A DNA stretch of 64,000 nucleotides from Eubacterium sp. AM49-13BH (GCF_003464165.1 NZ_QSEK01000016.1:1-64000); one strand, 5' to 3'. Numbered from the stretch's first letter, positions 18,103 through 28,007 are shown. Notes: generated by a model not told the origin, from the sequence alone. Made by a program: numbers and translations.

Positions 18103-18131
18103 ACCATCCTCCAAATCACCAATATCCATGT

Positions 18132-18148
18132 CCTGTTATCATAACAGG
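18132..18148. promoter_or_regulatory. Palindrome upstream of clpX
   Basis: CCTGTTAT-C-ATAACAGG is a perfect 8-1-8 inverted repeat 30 bp upstream of the clpX start. No T-run follows. It could be an operator or an mRNA-leader hairpin. It does not look like the usual CtsR heptanucleotide repeat. Confidence 0.4.
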
Positions 18149-18162
18149 TACCGCTTATTACA

Positions 18163-18212
18163 CAAAAACAAGGGAGATACCTGCAAATGTATTATCTGCA
18201 GGCACCTTCCTT
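18163..18212 (-). terminator. Terminator after clpP
   Basis: On the minus strand GGTGCCTGCAGATAA and TTTGCAGGTATC pair around a short loop, with outer AAGG/CCTT pairs, followed by TTGTTTTTG. It separates clpP from clpX, implying separate transcription or partial read-through. Confidence 0.75.
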
Positions 18213-18226
18213 ATCATAAGCAGTTA

Positions 18227-18808
18227 TTATCTCTTCTCTACAACACTATCAATAAGTCCATAAGCAACAGCTTCCTGTGCTGACATGTAATTATCTCTTT
18301 CTGTGTCTCGTGAAATCTCTTCAACTGACTTACCAGTATTAGCAGCCAGTATCTGGTTTAACTTATTTCTTGTCTTAAGTATATTCTCAGCAACGATTCT
18401 GATCTCAGTTTCCTGACCTCTTGCACCGCCTGATGGCTGGTGAATCATAATCTCTGCATTAGGAAGAGCAAGTCTCTTTCCTTTAGCACCGCCTGAAAGA
18501 AGGAATGCACCCATACTTGCAGCCATACCAATACAGATTGTAGATACATCACATTTGATGTACTGCATTGTATCGTAGATAGCAAAACCTGCTGACACAG
18601 ATCCTCCTGGGCTGTTAATGTAGAAATGTATATCCTTGCCTGGGTCTTCTGCTTCAAGGAATAACATCTGTGCTACTATAAGGTTAGCAGATACATCTGT
18701 TACTTCTTCTCCTAAGAATATAATTCTGTCTTTAAGCAGACGTGAATATATATCATATGATCTTTCGCCTCTGCTGTTCTGTTCAATGACATAAGGTACA
18801 AAACTCAT
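18227..18808 (-). CDS. clpP: ATP-dependent Clp protease proteolytic subunit
   Basis: 193 aa self-compartmentalising serine protease. Catalytic Ser is in [11 protein letters not shown], His in [12 protein letters not shown] and Asp in the [18 protein letters not shown] segment ([10 protein letters not shown]). Forms the tetradecameric barrel used by ClpX. The ATG at 18808 starts the usual [10 protein letters not shown]. It lies 43 bases downstream of tig, the common tig-clpP-clpX order. Confidence 0.96.
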   Translation of the reverse strand: MSFVPYVIEQNSRGERSYDIYSRLLKDRIIFLGEEVTDVSANLIVAQMLFLEAEDPGKDIHFYINSPGGSVSAGFAIYDTMQYIKCDVSTICIGMAASMGAFLLSGGAKGKRLALPNAEIMIHQPSGGARGQETEIRIVAENILKTRNKLNQILAANTGKSVEEISRDTERDNYMSAQEAVAYGLIDSVVEKR

Positions 18809-18850
18809 TACACAACCTCCAATATACTAAATGTTCACATTAGAATCTGA

Positions 18851-20140
18851 TTATTTCTCAACAACTGATCCTGTAATAACTTCTATAGCCTTCTGGATTG
18901 CAAGATCTTCCTTAATCTGCTTCTTCTCATAGTCTCCCATGAATTCCTTAATCTGATCAAGTTCCATCTTGTAAGCTTCAGCCATCTTCTTTAACTCTGC
19001 TTCGAAATCTTCTTCTGAAGTTTCAATGTTCTCAGCCTTAACAACAGCCTCAAGAACAAGTCTTGACTGGATTCTCTTAACAGCCTCTGGCTTCATCTCG
19101 TCCATAATCTTATCAGCTGTCATACCTGTGTACTGGAAGTACTGCTCAACTGATAATCCCTGCTGCTGTAATCTCTGAGCGAAATCCTCAACCATTCTGT
19201 TAACCTGTGTGTCAACCATAGCATCTGGAATATCCATCTTAGAGTCTTCGATAATCTTAGCGATTGCTTCGTCTTCCTGCTTAGCCTTAGCTTCTCTTGA
19301 CTTTCTGTCAGCAATCTTATTCTTTAAATCATCCTTGTATTCAGCAAGTGTATCAAAATCAGATACATCCTGAGCAAACTCATCATTAAGTTCTGGAAGC
19401 TGTTTCTCCTTAATTTCCTTAACAGAAACCTTGAACATAGCTGGCTTACCCTTAAGTTCATCTACATGATACTCTTCTGGGAATGTAACATTAATTTCTT
19501 TCTCATCACCGATATTCATACCGATAATCTGCTCTTCAAATGTATCAATGAATGAATGAGATCCGATTGTAAGTGGGTAATCTGTTCCCTTTCCACCTTC
19601 GAATGCAACACCATCAACAAATCCTTCGAAATCGATAACTGTGTTATCACCATCCTTAACAGCTCTGTCTGCTACAGATACTGTTCTTGAATTCTGATCC
19701 TGAACTCTCTTTAATTCTTCTTCTACATCAGCATCTGTTGCTTCTGTATCAGCCTTAGTTACTTCAACACCCTTGTACTGTCCAAGCTCAACTTCTGGCT
19801 TAGTAGCTACAACTGCTTCGAAGATAAATGGCTTTCCAGCCTCTAACTGTGTTACATTAATCTTTGGCTGAGAAACAAGTTCAAGACCACACTCATCAGC
19901 AGCCTTAGCATATGCTTCTGGAATGATTGAGTTAGCAGCATCTTCGTAGAACACTTCTGCGCCATACATCTTCTCGATCATCTTTCTAGGTGCTTTACCT
20001 TTTCTGAAACCAGGAAGGCTGATCTTGCTCTTATTCTTATTATATGCAGTATTAAGACCTGCCTCAAACTCCTCAGCAGTAGACTCAATAACAAGTTTAA
20101 CCATATTCTTTTCTTCTAAATTCTCAACTGTGAAACTCAT
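18851..20140 (-). CDS. tig: Trigger factor
   Basis: 429 aa ribosome-bound chaperone and peptidyl-prolyl isomerase. N-terminal ribosome-binding domain with the signature GFRKGKAPRKMIEKMYG; FKBP-type PPIase domain about 155-245 (VIDFEGFVDGVAFEGGKG); C-terminal helical cradle. The upstream region has AGGAGGATTAAT before the ATG and a TATAAT box at 20198-20203 with an extended TG. First gene in the proteostasis block tig-clpP-clpX-lon-engB. Confidence 0.96.
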   Translation of the reverse strand: MSFTVENLEEKNMVKLVIESTAEEFEAGLNTAYNKNKSKISLPGFRKGKAPRKMIEKMYGAEVFYEDAANSIIPEAYAKAADECGLELVSQPKINVTQLEAGKPFIFEAVVATKPEVELGQYKGVEVTKADTEATDADVEEELKRVQDQNSRTVSVADRAVKDGDNTVIDFEGFVDGVAFEGGKGTDYPLTIGSHSFIDTFEEQIIGMNIGDEKEINVTFPEEYHVDELKGKPAMFKVSVKEIKEKQLPELNDEFAQDVSDFDTLAEYKDDLKNKIADRKSREAKAKQEDEAIAKIIEDSKMDIPDAMVDTQVNRMVEDFAQRLQQQGLSVEQYFQYTGMTADKIMDEMKPEAVKRIQSRLVLEAVVKAENIETSEEDFEAELKKMAEAYKMELDQIKEFMGDYEKKQIKEDLAIQKAIEVITGSVVEK

Positions 20141-20239
20141 TATAAATTAATCCTCCTATGATATATGTATTGTTACTATCGTACAACATACCCACGAATT
20201 ATAACACAACTGTTTTTAGATTACCAGTACTATTTTAAA

Positions 20240-20303
20240 AAAATAAAAGATAGGGCCGTAATCCTTATATTTACTGAAAAATACGCGGACTACAGCCCCA
20301 TTT
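20240..20303 (-). terminator. Terminator after the SASP gene
   Basis: On the minus strand GGGGCTGTAGTCC pairs with GGATTACGGCCC (G-U pairs included) around a long loop, followed by TATCTTTTATTTTTTT. It closes the spore protein transcript before tig. Confidence 0.75.
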
Positions 20304-20344
20304 ATCACTTAAGATAATTCATATTCAGTTATAAACAGCAGTGA

Positions 20345-20554
20345 TTACTTACCACCCATCTGCTCTTCCTGTCTTCTGATCATCTCTTTTACCATGTTAC
20401 CACCTACTGAACCAGCTTCTGCTGATGTAAGGTCTCCATTGTAACCATCCTTTAAGTTAACACCGATTTCTGAAGCAACCTCCATCTTAAATCTGTCAAG
20501 TGCGCTCTGTGCTTCCTTCTTAGTCTTATAATTAGAACTTGTTGATTTAGCCAT
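20345..20554 (-). CDS. Small acid-soluble spore protein, alpha/beta type
   Basis: 69 aa if begun at ATG 20552-20554, six bases after AAGGAGG. It carries the two family signatures in order: KMEVASEIGVNL, including the GPR protease site region, and DLTSAEAGSVGGNMVKEMI. Such proteins coat and protect DNA in the forespore and supply amino acids at germination. It is monocistronic and flanked by its own terminator, as expected for a forespore gene. It implies a spore-forming organism or recent ancestor. Confidence 0.92.
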   Translation of the reverse strand: MAKSTSSNYKTKKEAQSALDRFKMEVASEIGVNLKDGYNGDLTSAEAGSVGGNMVKEMIRRQEEQMGGK

Positions 20555-20595
20555 AATAAGCCTCCTTATTAAACACATTTTAGGTTTAAGCCGAA

Positions 20596-20615
20596 AAGTT
20601 ATGGCGCCATAACTT
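20596..20615. promoter_or_regulatory. 20-bp perfect palindrome upstream of the SASP gene
   Basis: AAGTTATGGCGCCATAACTT is fully self-complementary and lies between the D,D-carboxypeptidase stop and the SASP start. As RNA it gives an 8-bp stem with a GCGC loop followed by TTCGG, at best a weak terminator; it may instead be a regulator site for SASP expression. Confidence 0.45.
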
Positions 20616-20673
20616 ATCGTCTTGATATTATTATGTGTCTGATGATTCTAATTATTATGACATATTCTGGCTG

Positions 20674-21801
20674 TTAATTATTAGGAGACATCTTGGTTGT
20701 TTCTGTTTCTAAATCTTTAGCCGATTCAGGAATTATGTTCTTATATACATATATCTCATCATATACAGGTGCCCATCTGTATGTTGCTCCTCCTGTACAG
20801 AAAACATATGCATTACCTTTATTAGTTACAGCATAACTTACAAGACAACTTCCTGCTTCATTAGTGTATCCAGTCTTTCCTCCAGTAACAAGTACTCCTG
20901 GTGCTTCATTACCATATATTCTTGAATACATTGTACTTGTAAGCTGTATTCCTTCCGGATGCTGTGCTGTTGCTTTAGTCTTATACTGATATGTTCCAAG
21001 TACTTTGGCTCTGGTTTCATCTTTCATGGCATATTCCATAATCATTGCCATCTCTGATGGAGTTGTATACTGTTCCTCATCATATAATCCTGTCGGATTA
21101 GTGAAATGCGTATATTTAAGTCCTAGTTCTTGGCATTTTTCATTCATAAGCTTTGCAAATTCTTCATTAGAGCCAGCTACCATTATAGCCAGTGCCTCAG
21201 CTGCATCAGCTCCTGATGGAAGCACAAGTCCATACATAAGATCTTCAACATCCACTGTCTCACCTTCAAGGAATCCTGCAACAGATGCTTCTTCCACGTA
21301 AAGTCTGTTAAGCATCTCGAATCCAAATGTATAAGTCTGAGGCATCTTATCAATATTCTCTGATACAACTATAAGTGTCATGACCTTAGTCATTGATGCC
21401 GGATATATCTTAGAGTCTGCAAGTTTTCCAGCTATTATCTTATGGTTATTCACATCAAGCAACGCAGCATAAGGTGACGCTATCTGTGTATCTGATGACA
21501 AATCCTTATAGTCTGCTGCCATCTGTGAATATATAAGAGGCGGCTCTGTTGACTGCTGCGTCTGTGTTTCATTCTCAGCATATGTTTCTGCAATTATATC
21601 TGATGCAAATGCGGCTTTCTGCTTTGATGTTTTTCTTAAGCCTGATGTAACATTAATAATAACTACAGCAATAACAATCGCAGCTACAGTCATTATAATT
21701 AATTTAATTCTTAAAGCTCTCTGCCTTTTCTTTCTCCTAAGCTGGGCTTTTCTTTTTCTGTCGCGGCGGATTTCCACCTCATTATAATTATCATATTCCA
21801 T
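20674..21801 (-). CDS. D-alanyl-D-alanine carboxypeptidase (penicillin-binding protein, peptidase S11)
   Basis: 375 aa. A basic cytoplasmic head (1-33) precedes one membrane anchor (about 34-51) and a linker, then the S11 domain with the three active-site motifs: SMTK at about 136, SGADA (SxN-type position) and KTG in GGKTGYTNEAG. It trims the terminal D-Ala of peptidoglycan pentapeptides outside the membrane. The N-terminal anchor with no C-terminal amphipathic helix differs from classical PBP5. It is 21 bases downstream of the DJ-1 gene and probably co-transcribed. Confidence 0.9.
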   Translation of the reverse strand: MEYDNYNEVEIRRDRKRKAQLRRKKRQRALRIKLIIMTVAAIVIAVVIINVTSGLRKTSKQKAAFASDIIAETYAENETQTQQSTEPPLIYSQMAADYKDLSSDTQIASPYAALLDVNNHKIIAGKLADSKIYPASMTKVMTLIVVSENIDKMPQTYTFGFEMLNRLYVEEASVAGFLEGETVDVEDLMYGLVLPSGADAAEALAIMVAGSNEEFAKLMNEKCQELGLKYTHFTNPTGLYDEEQYTTPSEMAMIMEYAMKDETRAKVLGTYQYKTKATAQHPEGIQLTSTMYSRIYGNEAPGVLVTGGKTGYTNEAGSCLVSYAVTNKGNAYVFCTGGATYRWAPVYDEIYVYKNIIPESAKDLETETTKMSPNN

Positions 21802-21822
21802 CGTTAGTCCTGCTCCCTCAAA

Positions 21823-22371
21823 CTATATATACTGGGTAGAAGCTCTTAATTTATCAGAAAGTTCTTCCCCTTTAATAAGCTTTACAAGTTCAAGACCAAG
21901 ATCTATTGATGTTCCCATTCCTCTTGATGTTGTAATATTACCATCTGTCACAACTCTTTGTGGTGCAGGAATTATCTCCGCACCCTTTAACTGGTCTTCA
22001 AATCCAGGGAAAGCCATCGCCTTCTTACCTTCAAGAAGGCCAAGATTACCAAGGATAGAAGGTGCAGCGCAGATTGCTGCAATTCTGTTATTCTTCTTAT
22101 CATATTCTTTAAGAAGTGTAAGCAGTTCATTACATTCATAATATGACTTATGTCCAGGTCCACCCGGAAGGAAAAGAAGTTCATCGCCTTCAAATACGTA
22201 TCCATCTAAAAGTGCATCAGCCTTAACAACTACTCCCTGTGCACTTTTAACATTAATATCTCCTGTAATTGATATCATATCTGTTCTGATATCAGCTCTT
22301 CTTAATATATCTATAACCGCAAGTGCCTCAACTGTTTCAAACCCATCTGTGAGAAATGCACATACTTTCAT
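21823..22371 (-). CDS. DJ-1/PfpI family protein
   Basis: 182 aa, the length of DJ-1-like proteins. The nucleophile elbow AAICAAPSILG has the conserved Cys, with a Glu near the N terminus (DGFETVEAL) and the VTDGNITTSRG segment near the C terminus. Members include deglycase-like, chaperone-like and ThiJ proteins; the specific reaction cannot be told from sequence. Upstream of the carboxypeptidase in one transcript. Confidence 0.88.
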   Translation of the reverse strand: MKVCAFLTDGFETVEALAVIDILRRADIRTDMISITGDINVKSAQGVVVKADALLDGYVFEGDELLFLPGGPGHKSYYECNELLTLLKEYDKKNNRIAAICAAPSILGNLGLLEGKKAMAFPGFEDQLKGAEIIPAPQRVVTDGNITTSRGMGTSIDLGLELVKLIKGEELSDKLRASTQYI

Positions 22372-22551
22372 TAATTATTTCCTCCAACAGCAAAAATATA
22401 CATTTGAATTAATTATACAACAAATTTTTAATTTATGATACTCATATTTTACAAAATGTTAATATTTATGTATTGTGGTTTTAAAAACTATGTGTTATCA
22501 TTCCAATTAACAAAACAAATCGTTTTAACAACGTGGAGGATAATATATATT

Positions 22552-23451
22552 ATGTTTGATATAATCACTGATTCAGCATGTGACATCGTAAGAGAATATG
22601 CAGAGACTCATAATCTTAAGCTTGTCCCTCTCTATACAACATTTGACGGTGTTAACTACCTGAAAGAACAATACGACATTACTCATGATGAATTCTATAG
22701 AAGAATGACAGATGAAGGTGCTTTTCCAAAGTCTTCTCTTCCAAGTGTACAGGATTTTGTTGATGCTATTATGCCAAGTGTAGAAGCTGGCAGACCTGCT
22801 ATCGTATGCACAATTACATCATACTTTTCAGGTTCATACAATTCAGCCTGCACTGCTAAGGACATTATATTAGAAGACCATCCTGATGCTAAGGTTACAG
22901 TCATCAATTCATTACTTAACTCAGCATCATTTTCACTCTTCATATATCAGGCTCTCCAGATGAGAAAAGCCGGATATTCATATGAAGATACAATTAAAGT
23001 CCTTGAGTCTTTAAGAAATGATGGACGAATCATGTTCACAACAGAATCACTCGAATATTTAAGCAAAGGTGGACGTCTTGCAAAGACAGCAATCACAATT
23101 ACAAGCAAATTAAGTCTCCGTCCTATCATTGTTATGAAAGAAGGTGAGATTGGACTTGGTGGATTCACAAGGACAAGAAACAAAGGTAAGTCTAACGTTA
23201 TTGACATGATTCAGAAATACATTGAATCAACAGGAAGACCAATTGATGACTGGGATATCACAGTTGGTTACTGCACTAACCTTGAAGAAGCAGAAAAGTA
23301 CAGAGATGACGTTGAAGCACAGCTTGGCATCAAGCTTCTTGAAAGACGTGAAGATTTTAAGACAAGAATCAGTATTATCTCAGGCTGCCATACAGGTCCT
23401 TATGCATTAGGAATTGCATGCATCCCTAAGTACACAACTGTTAAATTGTAA
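22552..23451 (+). CDS. DegV family fatty-acid-binding protein
   Basis: 299 aa. The N terminus IITDSACDI and the segment SSLPSVQDF are the DegV signatures; the family binds a fatty acid and acts with a fatty acid kinase in exogenous lipid use in Firmicutes. The reading frame is open further upstream, but ATG 22552 follows GTGGAGGA and begins the conserved strand. Single gene with its own terminator. DegV paralogues are many in Clostridia, so the exact ligand is uncertain. Confidence 0.9.
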   Translation: MFDIITDSACDIVREYAETHNLKLVPLYTTFDGVNYLKEQYDITHDEFYRRMTDEGAFPKSSLPSVQDFVDAIMPSVEAGRPAIVCTITSYFSGSYNSACTAKDIILEDHPDAKVTVINSLLNSASFSLFIYQALQMRKAGYSYEDTIKVLESLRNDGRIMFTTESLEYLSKGGRLAKTAITITSKLSLRPIIVMKEGEIGLGGFTRTRNKGKSNVIDMIQKYIESTGRPIDDWDITVGYCTNLEEAEKYRDDVEAQLGIKLLERREDFKTRISIISGCHTGPYALGIACIPKYTTVKL

Positions 23452-23484
23452 TTATACAGTTTTTATTTATTAAAGCTGTTAACG

Positions 23485-23520
23485 AAAAAGCGGAATGGTT
23501 TGAACTGCCATTCCGCTTTT
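23485..23520. terminator. Bidirectional terminator between DegV and the lipase gene
   Basis: AAAAAGCGGAATGG and CCATTCCGCTTTT form a strong stem with T-runs for both convergent genes. Confidence 0.9.
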
Positions 23521-23528
23521 CTATTATT

Positions 23529-24473
23529 CTACTTATTCATATGGTCCACAATCCAGCCATATATTTCCTCATATATTTCTTCTTTATTAAGTTCATTGCA
23601 CAACTCGTGTCTGCAGTCCTCGAAAAGTCTCAAATCAATATCATCAATATGTCCATGATATGTGTTATATGCCCTGTATACACCTTTACCATATTCACCT
23701 ACCGGATCATCAAGGCCTGACACCATAAGCATTGGAAGGTTCTTTGGAATCTTTGCTATATTCCGTGGCTTTCTTACATACAGAATCATATTCATAAGAC
23801 CTCTGTAGCCATTAACTGTAAATAGAAATGTTGTAAGCTTTCCTGCATTGTATTCATCAACTACTGTCTCATCTCTTGTCAGCCAGTCATTAGACGTTCT
23901 TACATTCTTAATGCGCTTATTATAAGCTCCGAACATAATCTTAGAAATCAGTCTGCTTCTGTATCTGTCTCCCTTTATAAATCTTGTAATATCAGCCAGC
24001 GCCTTTCCTGCAAGAACCATTGGTGTTGGCTGGTGTCCTGTTCCCATTATAATAACACCATCCAGCTCATATCCATAATCGCATATATATTTTCTTGTAA
24101 CAAATGAACCCATACTGTGTCCAAGAAGATAATAAGGAATACCCGGGTACATCTTCTTTGTCAGAACTGTAAGATGATGCACATCCTTTGCCAGTGCTTC
24201 CCCAGGATGTTCATCTTTAAAGAAACCCAGATCATCATCTGAACACACTGACTCTCCATGTCCAAGATGGTCATTACCTACAACTACAAAGCCCCTGTCT
24301 GCCATGAATCTTGCAAATCCGTCATATCTGTCTATATACTCTATCATTCCATGACTTATCTGCAATACAGCTACCGGCTTGTCATATTCATTCTCATCAG
24401 GTCTCCACATAACAACATGAATAGATGTCTTTCCATCACAAGACATAAAAGAATTGGATTGCTTCTTAACCAT
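23529..24473 (-). CDS. Alpha/beta hydrolase, monoacylglycerol lipase-like
   Basis: 314 aa serine hydrolase. An N-terminal HGMIEYIDRYDGFA and NDHLGHGES give the oxyanion region; the nucleophile is GHSMGS, the acid probably in SGLDDPVG, and the His in CRHELCNE. This arrangement is of the serine aminopeptidase S33/lysophospholipase group. No signal peptide, so it acts in the cytosol. Last gene of the run csoR-copA-NUDIX-lipase; link to copper is only positional. Confidence 0.85.
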   Translation of the reverse strand: MVKKQSNSFMSCDGKTSIHVVMWRPDENEYDKPVAVLQISHGMIEYIDRYDGFARFMADRGFVVVGNDHLGHGESVCSDDDLGFFKDEHPGEALAKDVHHLTVLTKKMYPGIPYYLLGHSMGSFVTRKYICDYGYELDGVIIMGTGHQPTPMVLAGKALADITRFIKGDRYRSRLISKIMFGAYNKRIKNVRTSNDWLTRDETVVDEYNAGKLTTFLFTVNGYRGLMNMILYVRKPRNIAKIPKNLPMLMVSGLDDPVGEYGKGVYRAYNTYHGHIDDIDLRLFEDCRHELCNELNKEEIYEEIYGWIVDHMNK

Positions 24474-24491
24474 ACAGTTCCTCCTCTGACA

Positions 24492-25055
24492 TTACTTATT
24501 CTTTGCCCACATATAGCAGAAAGCCTGTGTTCTTGCCGCAAAATGTTTATCCTTAAGAAGATTCCTTACTTCTTCCCTTGAATACCATGCAGCTGAGATT
24601 TCTTCAAATGTTGATGTACTCGGTGCAAATTCTCCTGATGCCTTACCAATAACAACAGCATTAGTTTCATTAGAAAAGCCTATTGCACTATAGCTGTCAT
24701 ACAGCTTGTCATCAATTGCTATAAGATCAAGGCCTGTCTCCTCTTTAAGTTCACGCTTTGCCGCAATCTCCGGAGTTTCCCCTGCATCAATAAGTCCTGC
24801 CGGAAAATTATATACATAATCACCTACAGACATTCTGTATTCCTTATTAATAAGAATACGTTCATCATTCTCATCTGTAGCAACGATAACCACACCATCT
24901 GTCTTATTATTATGCACATCATCAATTGTCTTAATATCTTTATTACGGCTTATAATCTCATAAACCTTTTTCTTATCATCTTCTGTTGTATAATAAAGGT
25001 CATATCTGTCTATAAATCTGCCTTCACTTACTTTCTTAATACCATCAAATTTCAT
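24492..25055 (-). CDS. NUDIX hydrolase, ADP-ribose pyrophosphatase-like
   Basis: 187 aa. The Nudix box reads GLIDAGETPEIAAKRELKEE followed by TGL, complete with the catalytic REL-x-EE. The N-terminal strand layout resembles ADP-ribose pyrophosphatases, but the substrate is not fixed by sequence. Its start touches the stop of copA and it precedes the lipase gene. Confidence 0.87.
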   Translation of the reverse strand: MKFDGIKKVSEGRFIDRYDLYYTTEDDKKKVYEIISRNKDIKTIDDVHNNKTDGVVIVATDENDERILINKEYRMSVGDYVYNFPAGLIDAGETPEIAAKRELKEETGLDLIAIDDKLYDSYSAIGFSNETNAVVIGKASGEFAPSTSTFEEISAAWYSREEVRNLLKDKHFAARTQAFCYMWAKNK

Positions 25056-25056
25056 A

Positions 25057-25266
25057 TTACTTAACCGCTGTCACCTTGTAATCCTTATCCTCAACAGTCT
25101 TCTTTAATACATCGTTATCAACTTCCTTAGAAAGTGTAACAACTGCTGTTCCGTTCTCATGGCTTACAACTGCCTCTGTAACTCCGTCAACAGCCTCAAG
25201 TGCCTTCTTAACTGCAGCCTCACAGTGTCCACACATCATACCCTCAATATTCATAGTCTTTGTCAT
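25057..25266 (-). CDS. Possible separately translated CopZ-like chaperone inside copA
   Basis: The final 69 codons of copA encode a complete CopZ-sized heavy-metal domain (MTKTMNIEGMMCGHCEAAV...). Its ATG at 25264-25266 is preceded by AAAGGAG with eight bases spacing, a proper ribosome site within the long frame. It could therefore be made both as the ATPase tail and as a free copper chaperone, similar in outcome to E. coli CopA(Z), though that uses frameshifting. Internal initiation is inferred from the site only. Confidence 0.4.
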   Translation of the reverse strand: MTKTMNIEGMMCGHCEAAVKKALEAVDGVTEAVVSHENGTAVVTLSKEVDNDVLKKTVEDKDYKVTAVK

Positions 25267-27599
25267 AGTTTTGTCTCCTTTTGTCGTTTTATTTTTGATT
25301 TTGCCTGACTTTTTCTTATAAATATAGTCTTTTCCTGTATCATATATCTTTATAAGATTAAGTCTTAACGCATTCGTTACTACACAGAAGCTTGATAAAC
25401 TCATAGCTGCTGCACCAAACATTGGATTAAGTGTCCATCCAAATACTGGTATCCACACACCTGCTGCAAGTGGGATTCCTATGCAATTATAGAAGAATGC
25501 CCAGAACAGGTTCTCATGTATGTTGGTAAGAGTTCTCTTTGAAAGCCTTATAGCTGCAGGTACATCTGATAATCTGCTCTTCATAAGAACTATATCAGCC
25601 GCATCTATCGCAACATCTGTACCGGCTCCAATCGCAATACCTATATCTGCTCTTGTAAGTGCCGGTGCATCATTAATCCCATCACCTACCATTATAACAC
25701 TTCCCTGCTCCTTAAGTCTTGCTATTTCTTTTTCTTTTCCTTCAGGAAGAACACCTGCAATAACCTCATCAACTCCGGCAAGCTTTCCTATAGCTTTCGC
25801 GCTTCTTTCATTATCTCCAGTAATCATTACAACCCTTATTCCCATGTTCTGAAGTTCTTTAATAGCTTGTGGACTGTCTTTCTTGATAGTATCCGCAACA
25901 GCTATTATTCCAAGAAGCTCATTATTCTAGCGAAGAAAAGTGGCGTCTTTCCTTCTGATGATAAACTGTCAGCTTTTTCCCTTAAATCATCAGAGACATT
26001 ACAATAATCTGAAATGAACTTAAGATTACCGCCTGCCACTACATTTGTACCAAGCTTCCCTTTAAGTCCGTTACCAGCTACTGCCTTAAAGTCAGTTACT
26101 TCTTCTGCAAATGAGTTCTTATCTCCACTCTCTTCTACATAATTAACAACAGCCTTTGCAAGCGGGTGTTCACTTTTCTTTTCAAGGTCATATGCTATAG
26201 CAACGAGTTCTTTCTGTGAAATTCCATCACCTGTTACAATATCCGTAACCTTTGGTTCTCCCTCTGTAATAGTGCCCGTCTTATCGAGTGCGACTATCTG
26301 CATCTTGCCTGCCTGCTCTAGTGAAACGGCAGTCTTGAACATAATTCCGTTCTTTGCTCCTACTCCGTTACCAACCATAATTGCAACCGGAGTTGCAAGT
26401 CCTAACGCACAAGGACAGCTTATTACAAGCACTGAGATTCCTCTCGCAAGTGCAAATCCTAAGTCCTTGCCACATAACAGCCATACTATTGTTGTTATAA
26501 CCGCTATTGTTATAACCGCAGGCACAAATACACCTGAAACTTTATCAGCAACCTTTGCAATAGGCGCTTTAGTTGCAGCCGCATCACTTACCATCTGTAT
26601 TATCTTGGAAAGTGTTGTATCTTCTCCAACTCTTGTCGCCCTGCACTTTATATATCCTGATGTATTAAGTGTTGCTGCACTTACCTGATCCCCCTCCTGT
26701 TTATCAACAGGAATACTCTCACCTGTAAGAGCTGATTCATTAACTGCAGTATTACCTTCAATGATGACACCATCTACAGGTATATTCTCACCTGGTCTTA
26801 CAATAAATATATCACCTGTCATGACCTGTTCAACAGGGACGCATGTTTCCTGCCCATCTGCATAAAGTACTGCCGTCTTGGCAGCAAGCTTCATAAGACT
26901 CTTTAATGCATCGGTTGTCTTTCCCTTTGAGCGGGCTTCAAGCATTTTTCCTACTGTTATAAGTGTAAGAATCATAGCCGCTGACTCAAAATAGAATTCA
27001 TCCATATAGTGCATTACACCTGCCATATCACCTCTCACCTGACAGTCTGTCATGGCAAAAAGTGCATATGTACTCCACACAAATGCTGCTCCTGAACCAA
27101 GCGCAACAAGTGTGTCCATATTAGGTGAACGATGTAACAATCCCTTGAAGCCACTTATGAAGAAATGCTGATTAATAACCATTATTATTATTGTAAGCAG
27201 CATTTGTATAAGGCCCATGGCCACATGATTTCCTTCAAGCACTGATGGAAGCGGCCAGCCCCACATCATATGTCCCATACTGAAATACATAAGCACAATA
27301 AGAAATATAACTGAAGCTGTTAATCTCTTCTTTAAAACCGGGGTTGTCTTATCTGCCAGCGCATCTTCCTGCTCCTGCATTGAAGGACTGCTGTTCTTTG
27401 CACCCTTAACTGATGCACCATATCCCGCAGCTTCCACAGCTTTAATGATTACATCTGTGGGTGCAGTTCCCTCAACACCCATTGAATTAGTAAGAAGGCT
27501 TACTGAACAGCTTTCCACTCCAGGCACTTTGCTGACAGCCTTCTCGACTCTCGCCTGACACGCTGCACAGCTCATTCCTGTAACATTGTACTGTTCCAT
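25057..27599 (-). CDS. copA: Copper-exporting P1B-type ATPase, frame broken once near 25925
   Basis: Together 847 aa. N-terminal metal-binding domain GMSCAACQARV, eight membrane segments, phosphatase TGES, transmembrane CPC (ISCPCALGLATP), phosphorylation site DKTGTITEG, SEHPLAKA, hinge GDGINDAP, and a C-terminal second metal-binding domain GMMCGHC. At 25921-25928 the frame reads FFARIMSFLE and stops; inserting one A (FFARNNELLGIIAVADT) joins the two reading frames into an ordinary ATPase. The span is 2543 nt, one short. Exports Cu(I) from the cytosol. Third gene after csoR and the HMA protein under the CsoR promoter. Confidence 0.9.
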
Positions 27600-27605
27600 A
27601 TCACG

Positions 27606-27983
27606 CTACGCCTCCTTGCGGTTAGTTGTTATTCCTGTAACTTTAAAATCAAGTCTCTCAATTGCAATTCTTATATCAGCATCATCGATTTCTCTGTCAA
27701 CTTCAATTGTTGCCTGCTTCTTCTTAAGATTAACCTGGCATGAAGCACCATCAATCTTATTAACAGATCTCTCAATACTATTCTTGCAATTTTCACAATG
27801 CATGCCTTCAATGTCAACAGTCTTGACAGCAATTACAGGATTATCAAGAATCTTCTTCTCTTCTGCAACAGTATCTCCACCACCGCCACAGCAGCCGCCT
27901 TCACCTTTCATATGCTTAACACTGCTTATCACTGCGATTACTACTATTACTGCTAATATTCCAATTATTATAGCTGTTCCCAT
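27606..27983 (-). CDS. Membrane-anchored heavy-metal-associated domain protein
   Basis: 125 aa. One N-terminal membrane segment (about 3-20), a short CCGGGGD cysteine-glycine linker, and an HMA domain at about 52-118 with GMHCENC. It would hold a ferredoxin-like Cu(I)-binding fold at the membrane, delivering metal to or accepting it from CopA. It starts 24 bases after csoR and ends seven before copA, within the CsoR operon. Its orientation is not certain. Confidence 0.82.
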   Translation of the reverse strand: MGTAIIIGILAVIVVIAVISSVKHMKGEGGCCGGGGDTVAEEKKILDNPVIAVKTVDIEGMHCENCKNSIERSVNKIDGASCQVNLKKKQATIEVDREIDDADIRIAIERLDFKVTGITTNRKEA

Positions 27984-28007
27984 ATTATGTATCTCCTTTT
28001 ATAATTC

